From contig JBBSGB010000004.1 in assembly GCA_038254545.1 (NCBI GenBank), positions 91,058 through 155,057 on the forward strand: a stretch of 64,000 bases of DNA. The letters run 5' to 3'. This document shows positions 53,185 through 60,729 of the stretch, piece after piece. The stretch is from CAHJXF01 sp038254545 (GTDB lineage Bacteria > Pseudomonadota > Gammaproteobacteria > Burkholderiales > Burkholderiaceae_D). Every line of letters starts with the position of its first letter. Position 1 is the first letter of the stretch. The translations under genes were made by a program, and so were the position numbers. A model generated the notes under the pieces. That model worked only from the letters and a program-made list of their open reading frames with translations. It made no database searches and was not told where the DNA came from.

Positions 53185-54428
53185 ATGGCCACGATCCTGT
53201 CCACCCCTCTGCAAGCACCCGCCGAAGCGCCACTCTCGGCGCGGCGCAATGCGGCGTCACTACTCGCGTCGCTGCCTGAATCGGTCAAGCAGACCGAGCG
53301 CCGCCGTTTCGCGCGCTTGATCGTTTACGGTTTGCTGTGGGCCGTGATCGTCATCGGACTGGAAGTGCCCACGCTGACGTTCAACGATGGCGGGCGCCGA
53401 CAAATTGAGCAACTCCTGGTTTATTTGACGTCCGCGTGGGTCTTCACCAGTGTCCTCCTCTCGATCGCGATCTATTGGTCCACGATCGGTCAAGTGCGCT
53501 GGTTGCGTTTGGCCGTGTCGATTCCTTTCGTCGCCATTTGCAGCGGCACGCAATCCCTTCTCGGCGCGCTGGTCGACCACTGGATCTTTGGGACTGATGC
53601 GCTGGACTGGTTGATTGGTCGGCGATCGCCATGGGACCGTTTTTTGTGTATATCGCATGGCTTACGTTGATCTACGGCGGCTTCGCCGCGATCATCTATG
53701 CGCTGCGTCGAAAGATCGATCAGACCACCGCCACGCTGCGCGCCACCGAGCTCGCGCGCGAGCGCAACGAGGCCGCGATCGCAGAGGCGCGCGTGCGCGC
53801 GCTGGTCGAACGGATCGAACCGCGCTTTCTGATCGACGTGATGGCCTCGGCGCGCGACCAATATCGTGTGGCTCCGATACAAGCCGAGGCGACGCTGAAC
53901 GCCTGCGTCGCATTCCTGCGCGCGGCGATGCCGCAGCTTCGTTCGGGACATTCGACCGTTGCCGCAGAACTCGAATTGGCCGAGGCTTACCTCATGCTTC
54001 GCGATCATATCGAGTGCGGCATCGACGCGCGCAAGCGCGACTGGCATGTCGATCGGCAACCCGCAAGCGCGTGCGCCGTCGATCTGGCGCGTGTGCAACT
54101 GCCGCCGATGGTCTTGCTTCCGTTGCTCGAGCACTTGCGCCGTCCACTCATAGTCAGCGTCGTCGCGCAAGACGACTCGATCGAGATCGGCCTGAAGTCA
54201 TCGACCGTTGTCGAGGCAGGCGACGAGAACACCGCCGGGAGCGCCATCGCGCTCGACGCCGAATCGCTGGACGCGATCGCGTCGCGCCTTGCGCTCGTCT
54301 GCGGGCGCGACGCCGCGATTCGAACTGAAGTCGCGGACAACATGACACGTCTCGTACGGATCATCGTGCCCCGCACGCATCCGTTCGAACGCCCACTTGA
54401 TCGTTCATCCGGAAGGAGCCGCACATGA
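53185..54428 (+). pseudogene. Degenerate LytS-like kinase paralogue with a 1-nt frameshift
   Basis: The first part (to about 53610) holds membrane helices (LIVYGLLWAVIVIGLEV and others). The frame is then lost near 53605-53620 (TGGTTGATTGG), and the rest continues in another frame from SAIAMGPFFVYIAWLTLIYG to a stop at 54428. The equivalent of the normal H-box reads IEPRFLIDVMASARDQ, so the phospho-accepting His is Arg and the Asn is Asp. The ATP-binding motifs (N-box HGI, GxGIGL) are not recognisable. It had therefore become a pseudokinase even before the frameshift. Its end overlaps the cupin start by 4 nt. Confidence 0.8.
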
Positions 54429-54802
54429 AAGCCAACCCATCGCGTCGCCAGATGCTGCTGCTGGCCGCAATCGCCGCACTACCCGAAGAGTTGCTCGCGC
54501 AGGACGCCGCACGCATCCAGCCCGACAGCTATCGCGTCGCGCTGGACAACGCGCAGGTTCGGGTGCTCGAGTTCAACGCGCGACCCGGCATGGGCGTATG
54601 CGGTACCGGTCTTCACTCACACCCGGCGCATCTGACGATCGCTCTGACTGCGGCGCGCGTGCGGGTCAAGCAGAATGGCAAGACCTTCGTCGCGGAATTG
54701 CCGGCCGGGGCCGTGTTCTGGAGCGAGGCCGAAACGCACGAGACGGAAAACCTGCTCGGGACCAATTCGCGTGCGCTGCTCGTCGAACTCAAGCGGACCT
54801 GA
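54425..54802 (+). CDS. Exported cupin-fold protein
   Basis: 125 residues. N-terminus SRRQMLLLAAIAALPEELLA is a Tat-like or Sec signal. The mature part is a single small cupin (VRVLEFNARPGMGVCGTGLH then SHPAHLTIAL). HSHPAHL resembles the metal-binding first cupin motif, and AVFWSEAETHETEN the second. Its start overlaps the kinase-like gene (ATGA) and it ends 2 nt before the response regulator start, so it is an integral operon member. Perhaps an extracytoplasmic ligand sensor for the kinases; inferred from position only. Confidence 0.8.
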   Translation: MKANPSRRQMLLLAAIAALPEELLAQDAARIQPDSYRVALDNAQVRVLEFNARPGMGVCGTGLHSHPAHLTIALTAARVRVKQNGKTFVAELPAGAVFWSEAETHETENLLGTNSRALLVELKRT

Positions 54803-54804
54803 TC

Positions 54805-55600
54805 ATGAAGACCGTGGAAGCCGACGAGAGAGGCTCGGGGCTCGAAGCGTTGGCGAACCCTGAAGCGACAGCGCTGATCGTCGAGGACGAAGCGATTCTG
54901 CGCGACGAGCTGCGCTCCGCGCTCACACAGTTGTGGCCCGAGCTTCGCATCGTTGGCGAGGCGGCCAACGGTCTCGATGCCGTCCGACTGATCGATGCCG
55001 TGCAGCCCAACGTATTGTTCCTCGATATCCAAATGCCGGGCATGAGCGGCCTGGACGTTGCGATGCATGCCAGCGGCCGTTGCCAGATCGTGTTCGTCAC
55101 CGCCTACGACGAGCATGCGGTGCTCGCGTTCGATCACGGTGCGGTGGACTATCTGCTGAAGCCGTTGTCGATGAGCCGCCTCGCAACCGCGCTGAGGCGC
55201 GTGAAGCAGGCGATCGCCGCGCCGCCACCCGACTACCGTCGGCTCTTGCAGCAACTGGGCGTGAGCGCCGCGCCCAAAAGCAGCTTGCGATGGATCAACG
55301 CGTCGCAAGGTGCGAACGTGAAGCTCGTCACGGTCGACGAGGTCTGCTACTTCCAGTCGGACACGAAGTACACGCGCATGGTTACGACCGAGTCGGAGAC
55401 GCTGAAAGACCATCAAGGAACTGCTCGACGAACTCGACCCCGCGAGCTTCTGGCAGGTGCATCGCGCGACCATCGTCAATGTCGCGGCGATCGCCGGCGT
55501 GTCGCGCGACCTGCGCGGCCGCATGGTCCTGAAGTTGAAGCAACGCCGCGAGACCGTGCTCGTCAGCCAGCCGTTCGCACATTTGTTTCGGCAGATGTAG
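54805..55600 (+). pseudogene. LytTR response regulator with a 1-nt frameshift
   Basis: The receiver domain is intact: ALIVEDEAILRDEL, phospho-acceptor Asp74 in VLFLDIQMPGMSGLD, and LLKPLSMSRL. The LytTR DNA-binding domain starts normally (LRWINASQGANVKLVTVDEV, CYFQSDTKYTRMVTTESETL), then shifts at AAA 55405-55407. Removing one A restores KTIKELLDELDPASFWQVHR and ATIVNVAAIAGVSRDLRGRM to a stop at 55600. As read, the second half of the DNA-binding domain is garbage (frame ends 55620). Either a real +1 A or a homopolymer sequencing error. Confidence 0.85.
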
Positions 55601-56146
55601 ATGCGTCGTCATCGCGGTGAGCTGAAGGACAGCGCTCGACGGACACGCGCTCCAGGACCGAGTGACGAACTCTGTCTTTGATAGCGAGTAGCTCTCCCGC
55701 GATTCGAGCGTGGCGCCGTGATGAATAGCCGCGAGTTGGCGCTTTATCTTGGCGTACTCGGTTGTGACCGCCGGACGGTCGCGCAGGTAGTCACGAAATG
55801 CAAGGTGCGCGTACTCCTGCTCCGAGCCGGTGACACAAAGATGAATATGGTGCGTGCTCGGCCACTCGCCAGGCTTCTGAAAAAACGGGTAGACCGAGTC
55901 AAACGGGCCCAGTGGGATGTGTATGTAGCCTGCGCGTGCGAGTGCCTCGATGTAATTGCCAATCGGCTTGAGCGATGGGACTGAAACCTGGATGTCGATG
56001 ACTGGCTTGGCTGCGAGGCCAGGAACGGAGGTCGAACCCACGTGCTCTACGCGAAGTGCGAAATCGCCCAGCACTTGGTGAATACGTGCTGCCTCCGCAG
56101 TGAACATGGAGGGCCAAGCCGAATCGTACGGGACGATCGTGATCAT
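55382..56146 (-). CDS. GrpB/UPF0157-family protein with an unusual C-terminal extension
   Basis: The N-terminal 165 residues are a typical GrpB protein (IVPYDSAWPSMFTAEAARI, EHVGSTSVPGLAAKPVIDI, YAKIKRQLA, ESYSLSKTEFV), a nucleotidyltransferase-like fold of unknown role, often linked to CoaE. Family members usually stop soon after KTEFV. Here the frame runs on about 85 more codons, antisense to the end of the LytTR gene. The extension has no recognisable domain and is probably an artefact of a lost stop or frameshift near 55670. Confidence 0.75.
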   Translation of the reverse strand: MITIVPYDSAWPSMFTAEAARIHQVLGDFALRVEHVGSTSVPGLAAKPVIDIQVSVPSLKPIGNYIEALARAGYIHIPLGPFDSVYPFFQKPGEWPSTHHIHLCVTGSEQEYAHLAFRDYLRDRPAVTTEYAKIKRQLAAIHHGATLESRESYSLSKTEFVTRSWSACPSSAVLQLTAMTTHLHLPKQMCERLADEHGLAALLQLQDHAAAQVARHAGDRRDIDDGRAMHLPEARGVEFVEQFLDGLSASPTRS

Positions 56147-56192
56147 GGCGACTTGCGGTTGCCCGGGGTTGTGTCTGACTCTTACCGATCCT

Positions 56193-56705
56193 CTAACCCT
56201 GCGTGAGGAATAAATCCCGCTCGGCGTTCCTGCGCGCGGTCAAGCCCTTCAGCAGTTTGCCGCCGGAACGATTCCATTTCGCAAATTCATCGGCCGCGTC
56301 GTCGTAATCGCCGATGTTGAGCAATCGAAGCAGCGTCGACTTTCTGAGGTTGCCCAACCCGAGGTTGAACGCGAAGCTCACCAGCGCACCGTATTGGTTG
56401 TCGTTGAGATCGACGGTCACGATGTTGAGCACGTCCTTGCCGGTGTCCATCAGGTCGGTGCGCAGCAGCGCCTCGGCCTGCTCGCGCGTGATGCCGCCCG
56501 GATAGAGCGAGTCGGCAAGCGCTTCGTTGGACTTGCCACGCACGAAGTCGTTACCCATGGTAATGGCGTGTCCCCAACCGACGGTCCAGATGCCAACGGG
56601 ATCAAGATAGGGATCGAGGTTGACAGTCTTGGGATTGCCGTCGGGTATGCCTTCGAACCGCTTGATCAAATCGACGGTCGCATCGTTGACTTCGCGTGTG
56701 GCCAT
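56193..56705 (-). CDS. Phage-type lysozyme (GH24 muramidase)
   Basis: 170 residues. N-terminal VDLIKRFEGI gives the catalytic Glu18, and PVGIWTVGWGHAIT gives the conserved T/WGH segment (Thr41). The middle FAFNLGLGNLRKSTLLRLL and the C-terminal GLTARRNAERDLFL are typical of endolysins. It has no signal peptide or membrane anchor, and no holin, spanin or other phage gene is nearby. It is 38 nt downstream of an esterase-like gene, probably one transcript. Confidence 0.92.
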   Translation of the reverse strand: MATREVNDATVDLIKRFEGIPDGNPKTVNLDPYLDPVGIWTVGWGHAITMGNDFVRGKSNEALADSLYPGGITREQAEALLRTDLMDTGKDVLNIVTVDLNDNQYGALVSFAFNLGLGNLRKSTLLRLLNIGDYDDAADEFAKWNRSGGKLLKGLTARRNAERDLFLTQG

Positions 56706-56743
56706 GATCCTTCTCCCTCTTGGCGACGACGTCGAGACTCACT

Positions 56744-58294
56744 TCAATCATTCCATCCTGACACCGAGATGTTCAGCGTCGCATCGAAGCCCTTCTGCGA
56801 CTTCACGGGGATCTCGAACGTATCTGCGTCCGGATGCAGCGCGGCGATACGGCTGTCGTCCACATCGAGCTTCTCGGCATCGTCCTTCGGTCCGCTGGCC
56901 CAGTTGCCGTCCGACCAGACGTAGCGCAACGACCAGTTGCCGTCGGCGTCGGACTTGGCATACAGCACCAGCGTGTCGCGAAACAGGTACTCGCCCGGGA
57001 TATGGGTCTTGAAGACCACTGCGTCGTCGATCTCGTAGCCGGCGGTCACGACGGCGAGATCGATCGAGAAAGCGATCTCGCTGCCGGCGAGGATGTTGCG
57101 CGTGTCGAGGAAGATCGAGAACAACACCGGCGAGCGCGCGCTCGCGGCCTTGGTGCCGTCGGCCTGGAAGAGTTCGGCATATTCGCGTCGCACCGCGCTG
57201 CCGTTGTCCTGCGTGCGGCAGGTGAGGTCGAACGTGTAGGCGCCGCGCGGCGCGACGGTGGCTTCGATGTAGTACGACGACTCGATCTTCTTGCCGCTCT
57301 TTCTCGCGCGCTCGATGTCGGGCGGAAAGGGAATCGCGTTGATGTCGAGCATGCCGGTCGCGCGCACGTTGCCGAATAAAAAGCGCACCAGGTTCTGGTA
57401 GCCCTCTTCCGAATTGACGATGCCGAAGTAGCCGCTGTGGCTGCGGTTGACGAACGCGCGCGGCGCGCCTTCGACGTAGGCGTTCGCGATGCGCACCAGG
57501 CCGTCGCTCATCGATCCGACCGCGAACGATGAGAGGCCGTGTCCGACCGCGTAGTCGCGGCTGTTGGTGCCGACCAGGCAGAACACGCGCTCGACCGGAA
57601 AATCCGACGTGCCGAGCGTGTTGACCCGATCGGCCGGCGTCTTGAGGTAGCCGGCCATCCTGGTCCGGTTGAAATTGGTCATGTCGTTCAACGACAGGAA
57701 GCCGGGCACGTTGATGCCGCCCATCTCGATGCCGTTGTGCGGCGTCGCGTAGGTGAAGACCTTGTCGATCATGCCCTTGATCTCGTCGCTGCCCACTTCC
57801 GGGTTCTGCAACAGGCAGCGGCAGATCAGGCCACCCATCGAATGCGCAACCAGGTAGACCTTGAAGGTCTTGCGCGCGTCGGTAACGTCCTTGTCCGTGG
57901 GGTCGGCCTTGCCGCAGATCAGGTCGCGCAACTCATCGATGCGCTGCGCAAGCACCTTGGCCGCGTCGACAATCGACGGAACGCTCCCGTCGCCGAACGC
58001 GGGATCGGCCGGGTCGTAATAGCGATGGATCACCACGCATCGCGGCGAGAGCTTGTCCATGCGCTCGGAGCCGGACTCGTAGATGTCGCGATAGTTGAAG
58101 TCCTTCATCAAGCGCACCAGCGGCGACTCGAACACGAACTTGCGTATCGACCCATCGCGCGCCTGGCGAATCTTGGTCGAACCCGCTTCGAAGCCCATGA
58201 ACGGCGTCGAGGTGGTCTCGACGATCGCGTCCTGGGTCATCGCGTAGCCGCGCACGTAGATGATCGGGTAGTAAGGTGCGGTGACCTTCGCCAT
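56744..58294 (-). CDS. Alpha/beta hydrolase (PGAP1/lipase-like) with a C-terminal beta-domain
   Basis: 516 residues. The hydrolase part has YYPIIYVRGYAMTQDAI at the start and nucleophile elbow YLVAHSMGGLICRCLL (Ser about residue 152), then YATPHNGIEMGGINVPGFLS. The last 150 residues form an unrelated beta-rich domain (SYYIEATVAPRGAYTFDLTC). No signal peptide. The ATG at 58294 has AGGGAG upstream. It probably acts on esters of lipids or on a protein-bound lipid, and precedes the lysozyme gene. Substrate unknown. Confidence 0.8.
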   Translation of the reverse strand: MAKVTAPYYPIIYVRGYAMTQDAIVETTSTPFMGFEAGSTKIRQARDGSIRKFVFESPLVRLMKDFNYRDIYESGSERMDKLSPRCVVIHRYYDPADPAFGDGSVPSIVDAAKVLAQRIDELRDLICGKADPTDKDVTDARKTFKVYLVAHSMGGLICRCLLQNPEVGSDEIKGMIDKVFTYATPHNGIEMGGINVPGFLSLNDMTNFNRTRMAGYLKTPADRVNTLGTSDFPVERVFCLVGTNSRDYAVGHGLSSFAVGSMSDGLVRIANAYVEGAPRAFVNRSHSGYFGIVNSEEGYQNLVRFLFGNVRATGMLDINAIPFPPDIERARKSGKKIESSYYIEATVAPRGAYTFDLTCRTQDNGSAVRREYAELFQADGTKAASARSPVLFSIFLDTRNILAGSEIAFSIDLAVVTAGYEIDDAVVFKTHIPGEYLFRDTLVLYAKSDADGNWSLRYVWSDGNWASGPKDDAEKLDVDDSRIAALHPDADTFEIPVKSQKGFDATLNISVSGWND

Positions 58295-58487
58295 CGAGAT
58301 CTCCCTGGTCGGAGCCGAGTGATCGTCGCTGATTCGCGCGGCGTCTTGAGGCGCCGTTCGGCCCGCCCGCAACATAACGCGAGCCAACGCGAGCGCGCAA
58401 GGGAAGGTACGAGCCATCGATGGCAACATAGCGGCCTTGCGCCTGGCTGCGGCGCGCAGCGATTTCTGCATCGAAGACCTGTTGCGA

Positions 58488-59543
58488 ATGGATCACCTGA
58501 CGCTCACCCGCCCCGACGACTGGCATCTGCATCTGCGCGATGGCGATGCGATGCGCGCGGTGCTGCCGCATAGCGCACGCCAGTTCGCACGGGCGATCGT
58601 GATGCCGAACCTGAAGCCGCCGGTCGCGACGGTCGAGGCGGCATCAGCGTATCGCGCGCGCATCCTCGCAGCCGCGTCGACGTACGGCACGAAGAGCACG
58701 TCGTTCGAACCCCTGATGACGCTCTACCTCACCGACGCGACCTCACCCGACGAAGTACGGCGCGCGAAGGACAGCGGGTTCATCCACGGCGTCAAGCTCT
58801 ATCCCGCAGGTGCGACCACCAACTCGGCCGCGGGCGTGACCAATCTGCGGCATTGCTGGCCTGCGCTCGAGACCATGCAGGCGGTCGGCATGCCGCTACT
58901 CGTGCACGGCGAAGCAACCGACCCTTCCATCGATGTCTTCGATCGCGAACGGGTATTCATCGACGAGCAATTGATTCCGCTGCGCGCGGCCTTTCCGAAT
59001 CTGCGCGTGGTGTTCGAGCACATCACGACGAAGGAGGCGGTCGACTACGTGACCGACTGCTGCGGCCGCGAGCGCACGCTGGCTGCCACCATCACCGCGC
59101 ACCACCTGCTCTACAACCGCAACGCGATCTTCAATGGCGGTGTGCGTCCTCACTGGTATTGCCTGCCGGTGCTGAAGCGCGAGACCCATCGGCAGGCACT
59201 GATAGCCGTGGCCACGTCGGGCAAGCCGTGCTTCTTCCTGGGCACCGACAGCGCGCCGCATGCGAAAGGCGCGAAAGAGAATGCCTGCGGATGCGCGGGC
59301 TGCTACACCGCGCTGCACGCGATCGAGCTGTATGCAGAAGCCTTCGACCGCGCTGGACGGCTCGACCGTCTCGAAGGCTTCGCGAGTTTCTTCGGCGCTG
59401 ACTTCTATGGCCTGTCGCGCAACATCGAGCGCATCACCTTGAAGCGCGAAGCGTGGACCGTGCCGGACGCACTGGCGTTCGGCGACGAAACCATCGTGCC
59501 ACTCGACGCGGGATCGGTGCTTCAATGGAGGCTGGTCGATTGA
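58488..59543 (+). CDS. pyrC: Dihydroorotase
   Basis: Cyclises N-carbamoyl-aspartate to dihydroorotate in pyrimidine synthesis. 351 residues. Zinc-binding HxH in DDWHLHLRDGD (about residues 11-21), the carboxylated Lys in GVKLYPAGATTNS (about 103), His residues in HGE and EHITTKEAV, and Asp in LGTDSAPHAKGAKEN. Normal length for the E. coli-type (class II) enzyme. The ATG at 58488 is preferred over an upstream in-frame start. Confidence 0.96.
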   Translation: MDHLTLTRPDDWHLHLRDGDAMRAVLPHSARQFARAIVMPNLKPPVATVEAASAYRARILAAASTYGTKSTSFEPLMTLYLTDATSPDEVRRAKDSGFIHGVKLYPAGATTNSAAGVTNLRHCWPALETMQAVGMPLLVHGEATDPSIDVFDRERVFIDEQLIPLRAAFPNLRVVFEHITTKEAVDYVTDCCGRERTLAATITAHHLLYNRNAIFNGGVRPHWYCLPVLKRETHRQALIAVATSGKPCFFLGTDSAPHAKGAKENACGCAGCYTALHAIELYAEAFDRAGRLDRLEGFASFFGADFYGLSRNIERITLKREAWTVPDALAFGDETIVPLDAGSVLQWRLVD

Positions 59544-59587
59544 CTTGACGGTCGCGCTCGTTGCGCGCAATCGGGGCTGAGGTGGCC

Positions 59588-60172
59588 ATGGCATCGGAAA
59601 ACCGGGTCAGGCAGTTCAGGGAAATTCTCATCTGGCCGCTCCAGTTGGTTCCCCTTCATGAGAGCGATGCGGCACGCAATCACTGGGACCTGTTGTCCGA
59701 GTCCGGCCCGGACCATCCCTGGCGCGAAATCGCCGACGAATTCACCGCCGATCCCGATCAATTCTGCGCGCGGCACTATCTCGAGTTCACGCGCTTTGCC
59801 GTTCGTGGCAACGATGAGCTTTACGCGGAGGTGCGCGCGGAGGTCCACGACATCAACAATTATCTCGACTCGCGGCGCACGAAAAAACTTGCGGACATCG
59901 GCGTGCGCCTGGGCGTGGTAGCGACCTTCGGCTTCATCGGCGTATTCATCACCGGCTTCTTCGGGATGAACCTGTTCCCTTTTGGCGAGGGACCGCTGGG
60001 CATGAGAATCCTGAACCTCATTCTCGCTCTCGTTATTGCGACGGCACTGACCGCTTACACGATCAGCATCTCGCGGCGCCTGGCCGATTTTCTGGATGCG
60101 CTGTCCAGCGAGCGGGTGCCATGGCGCGGCAAGCTTGCGGCCTTCGCTGCGGTCTGGAAGAAGAGGCGTTGA
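59588..60172 (+). CDS. CorA-like C-terminal membrane protein, apparently internally shortened
   Basis: 194 residues. N-terminal VRQFREILIWPLQLVPL and HPWREIADEFTADPDQF match a family of much larger betaproteobacterial proteins that end in a CorA-like pair of membrane helices. The C-terminal part here (IGVRLGVVATFGFIGVFITG then FFGMNLF) keeps the GMN motif. The long middle of the family appears absent, with the junction near EFTRFAVRGNDELYAEV. I chose the ATG at 59588 over a TTG at 59561. Whether it transports ions is unknown. Confidence 0.65.
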   Translation: MASENRVRQFREILIWPLQLVPLHESDAARNHWDLLSESGPDHPWREIADEFTADPDQFCARHYLEFTRFAVRGNDELYAEVRAEVHDINNYLDSRRTKKLADIGVRLGVVATFGFIGVFITGFFGMNLFPFGEGPLGMRILNLILALVIATALTAYTISISRRLADFLDALSSERVPWRGKLAAFAAVWKKRR

Positions 60173-60246
60173 AGTGGTAAAACGCGGAGCAAATCTCCGG
60201 CTTGTTCCCACTGCCGTCATTGCTCGCGCCTGTACAAGCAGAGAGA

Positions 60247-60294
60247 AATCCCGCCTGGCTCGCGCATCGACTGCGATGCGCGAGCCAGGCGGGA
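60247..60294. terminator. Perfect 22-bp inverted repeat with 4-nt loop
   Basis: Arms 60247-60268 and 60273-60294 are exact reverse complements (begin ATCCCGCCTGG, end CCAGGCGGGAT) with loop ACTG. It sits between two convergent genes. For the minus-strand gene, the stem is followed by TTTCTCT, a modest T tract, so it likely terminates that gene and perhaps both. Confidence 0.75.
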
Positions 60295-60306
60295 TCCGTC
60301 GCTGCA

Positions 60307-60612
60307 TTACTTCGTGCTGGCGATCTGCGCGGCACAAGCCTGCTGCGTTTGACGATGACGTTCGAGGCGAGCGACCGCGTCCTGATAGTCGAGCTCGTGA
60401 ATCATGCGGGTGCGCGTCACGAATCTCCTGAGTCCCTCCGGGCTCTGGTCGGCTGATTTGGTCATGCGCGCGTCGAGGTTGACGCGATAGCTCGGCTGAC
60501 ACGCTGAAGTCTCGGCAGCAACCGCGTTTTGCGCGCCGCCGGCGAACAAAGTCAATCCGATCGCACAGCCCTGCAACAGACAAGCGGCAGCGAATTTCTG
60601 AATGGTGAGCAT
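60307..60612 (-). CDS. Small secreted protein of unknown function
   Basis: 101 residues. The signal peptide (FAAACLLQGCAIGLTLFAGG, cleavage near AVAAETSA) is followed by a charged, helical mature part with two cysteines (SACQPSY, QQACAAQ). A strong AGGAGG lies 5 nt before the ATG at 60612, supporting that it is real. No family recognised. A strong hairpin downstream probably terminates it. Confidence 0.75.
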   Translation of the reverse strand: MLTIQKFAAACLLQGCAIGLTLFAGGAQNAVAAETSACQPSYRVNLDARMTKSADQSPEGLRRFVTRTRMIHELDYQDAVARLERHRQTQQACAAQIASTK

Positions 60613-60729
60613 GATGTCCTCCTGATTGCGGAATGGTCCGCGATGTCGAACGCGGCGCGTTCAACTTCAAGATAGGCAATCGATGCGCTTTGCGCTGCTG
60701 GAGCAATGCACAGTGCGGATGTGCGGCAT

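Noticed and set aside
56193..56705. Lysozyme gene as evidence for a prophage
   Set aside because: No integrase, structural, holin or replication genes around it; treated as an orphan.
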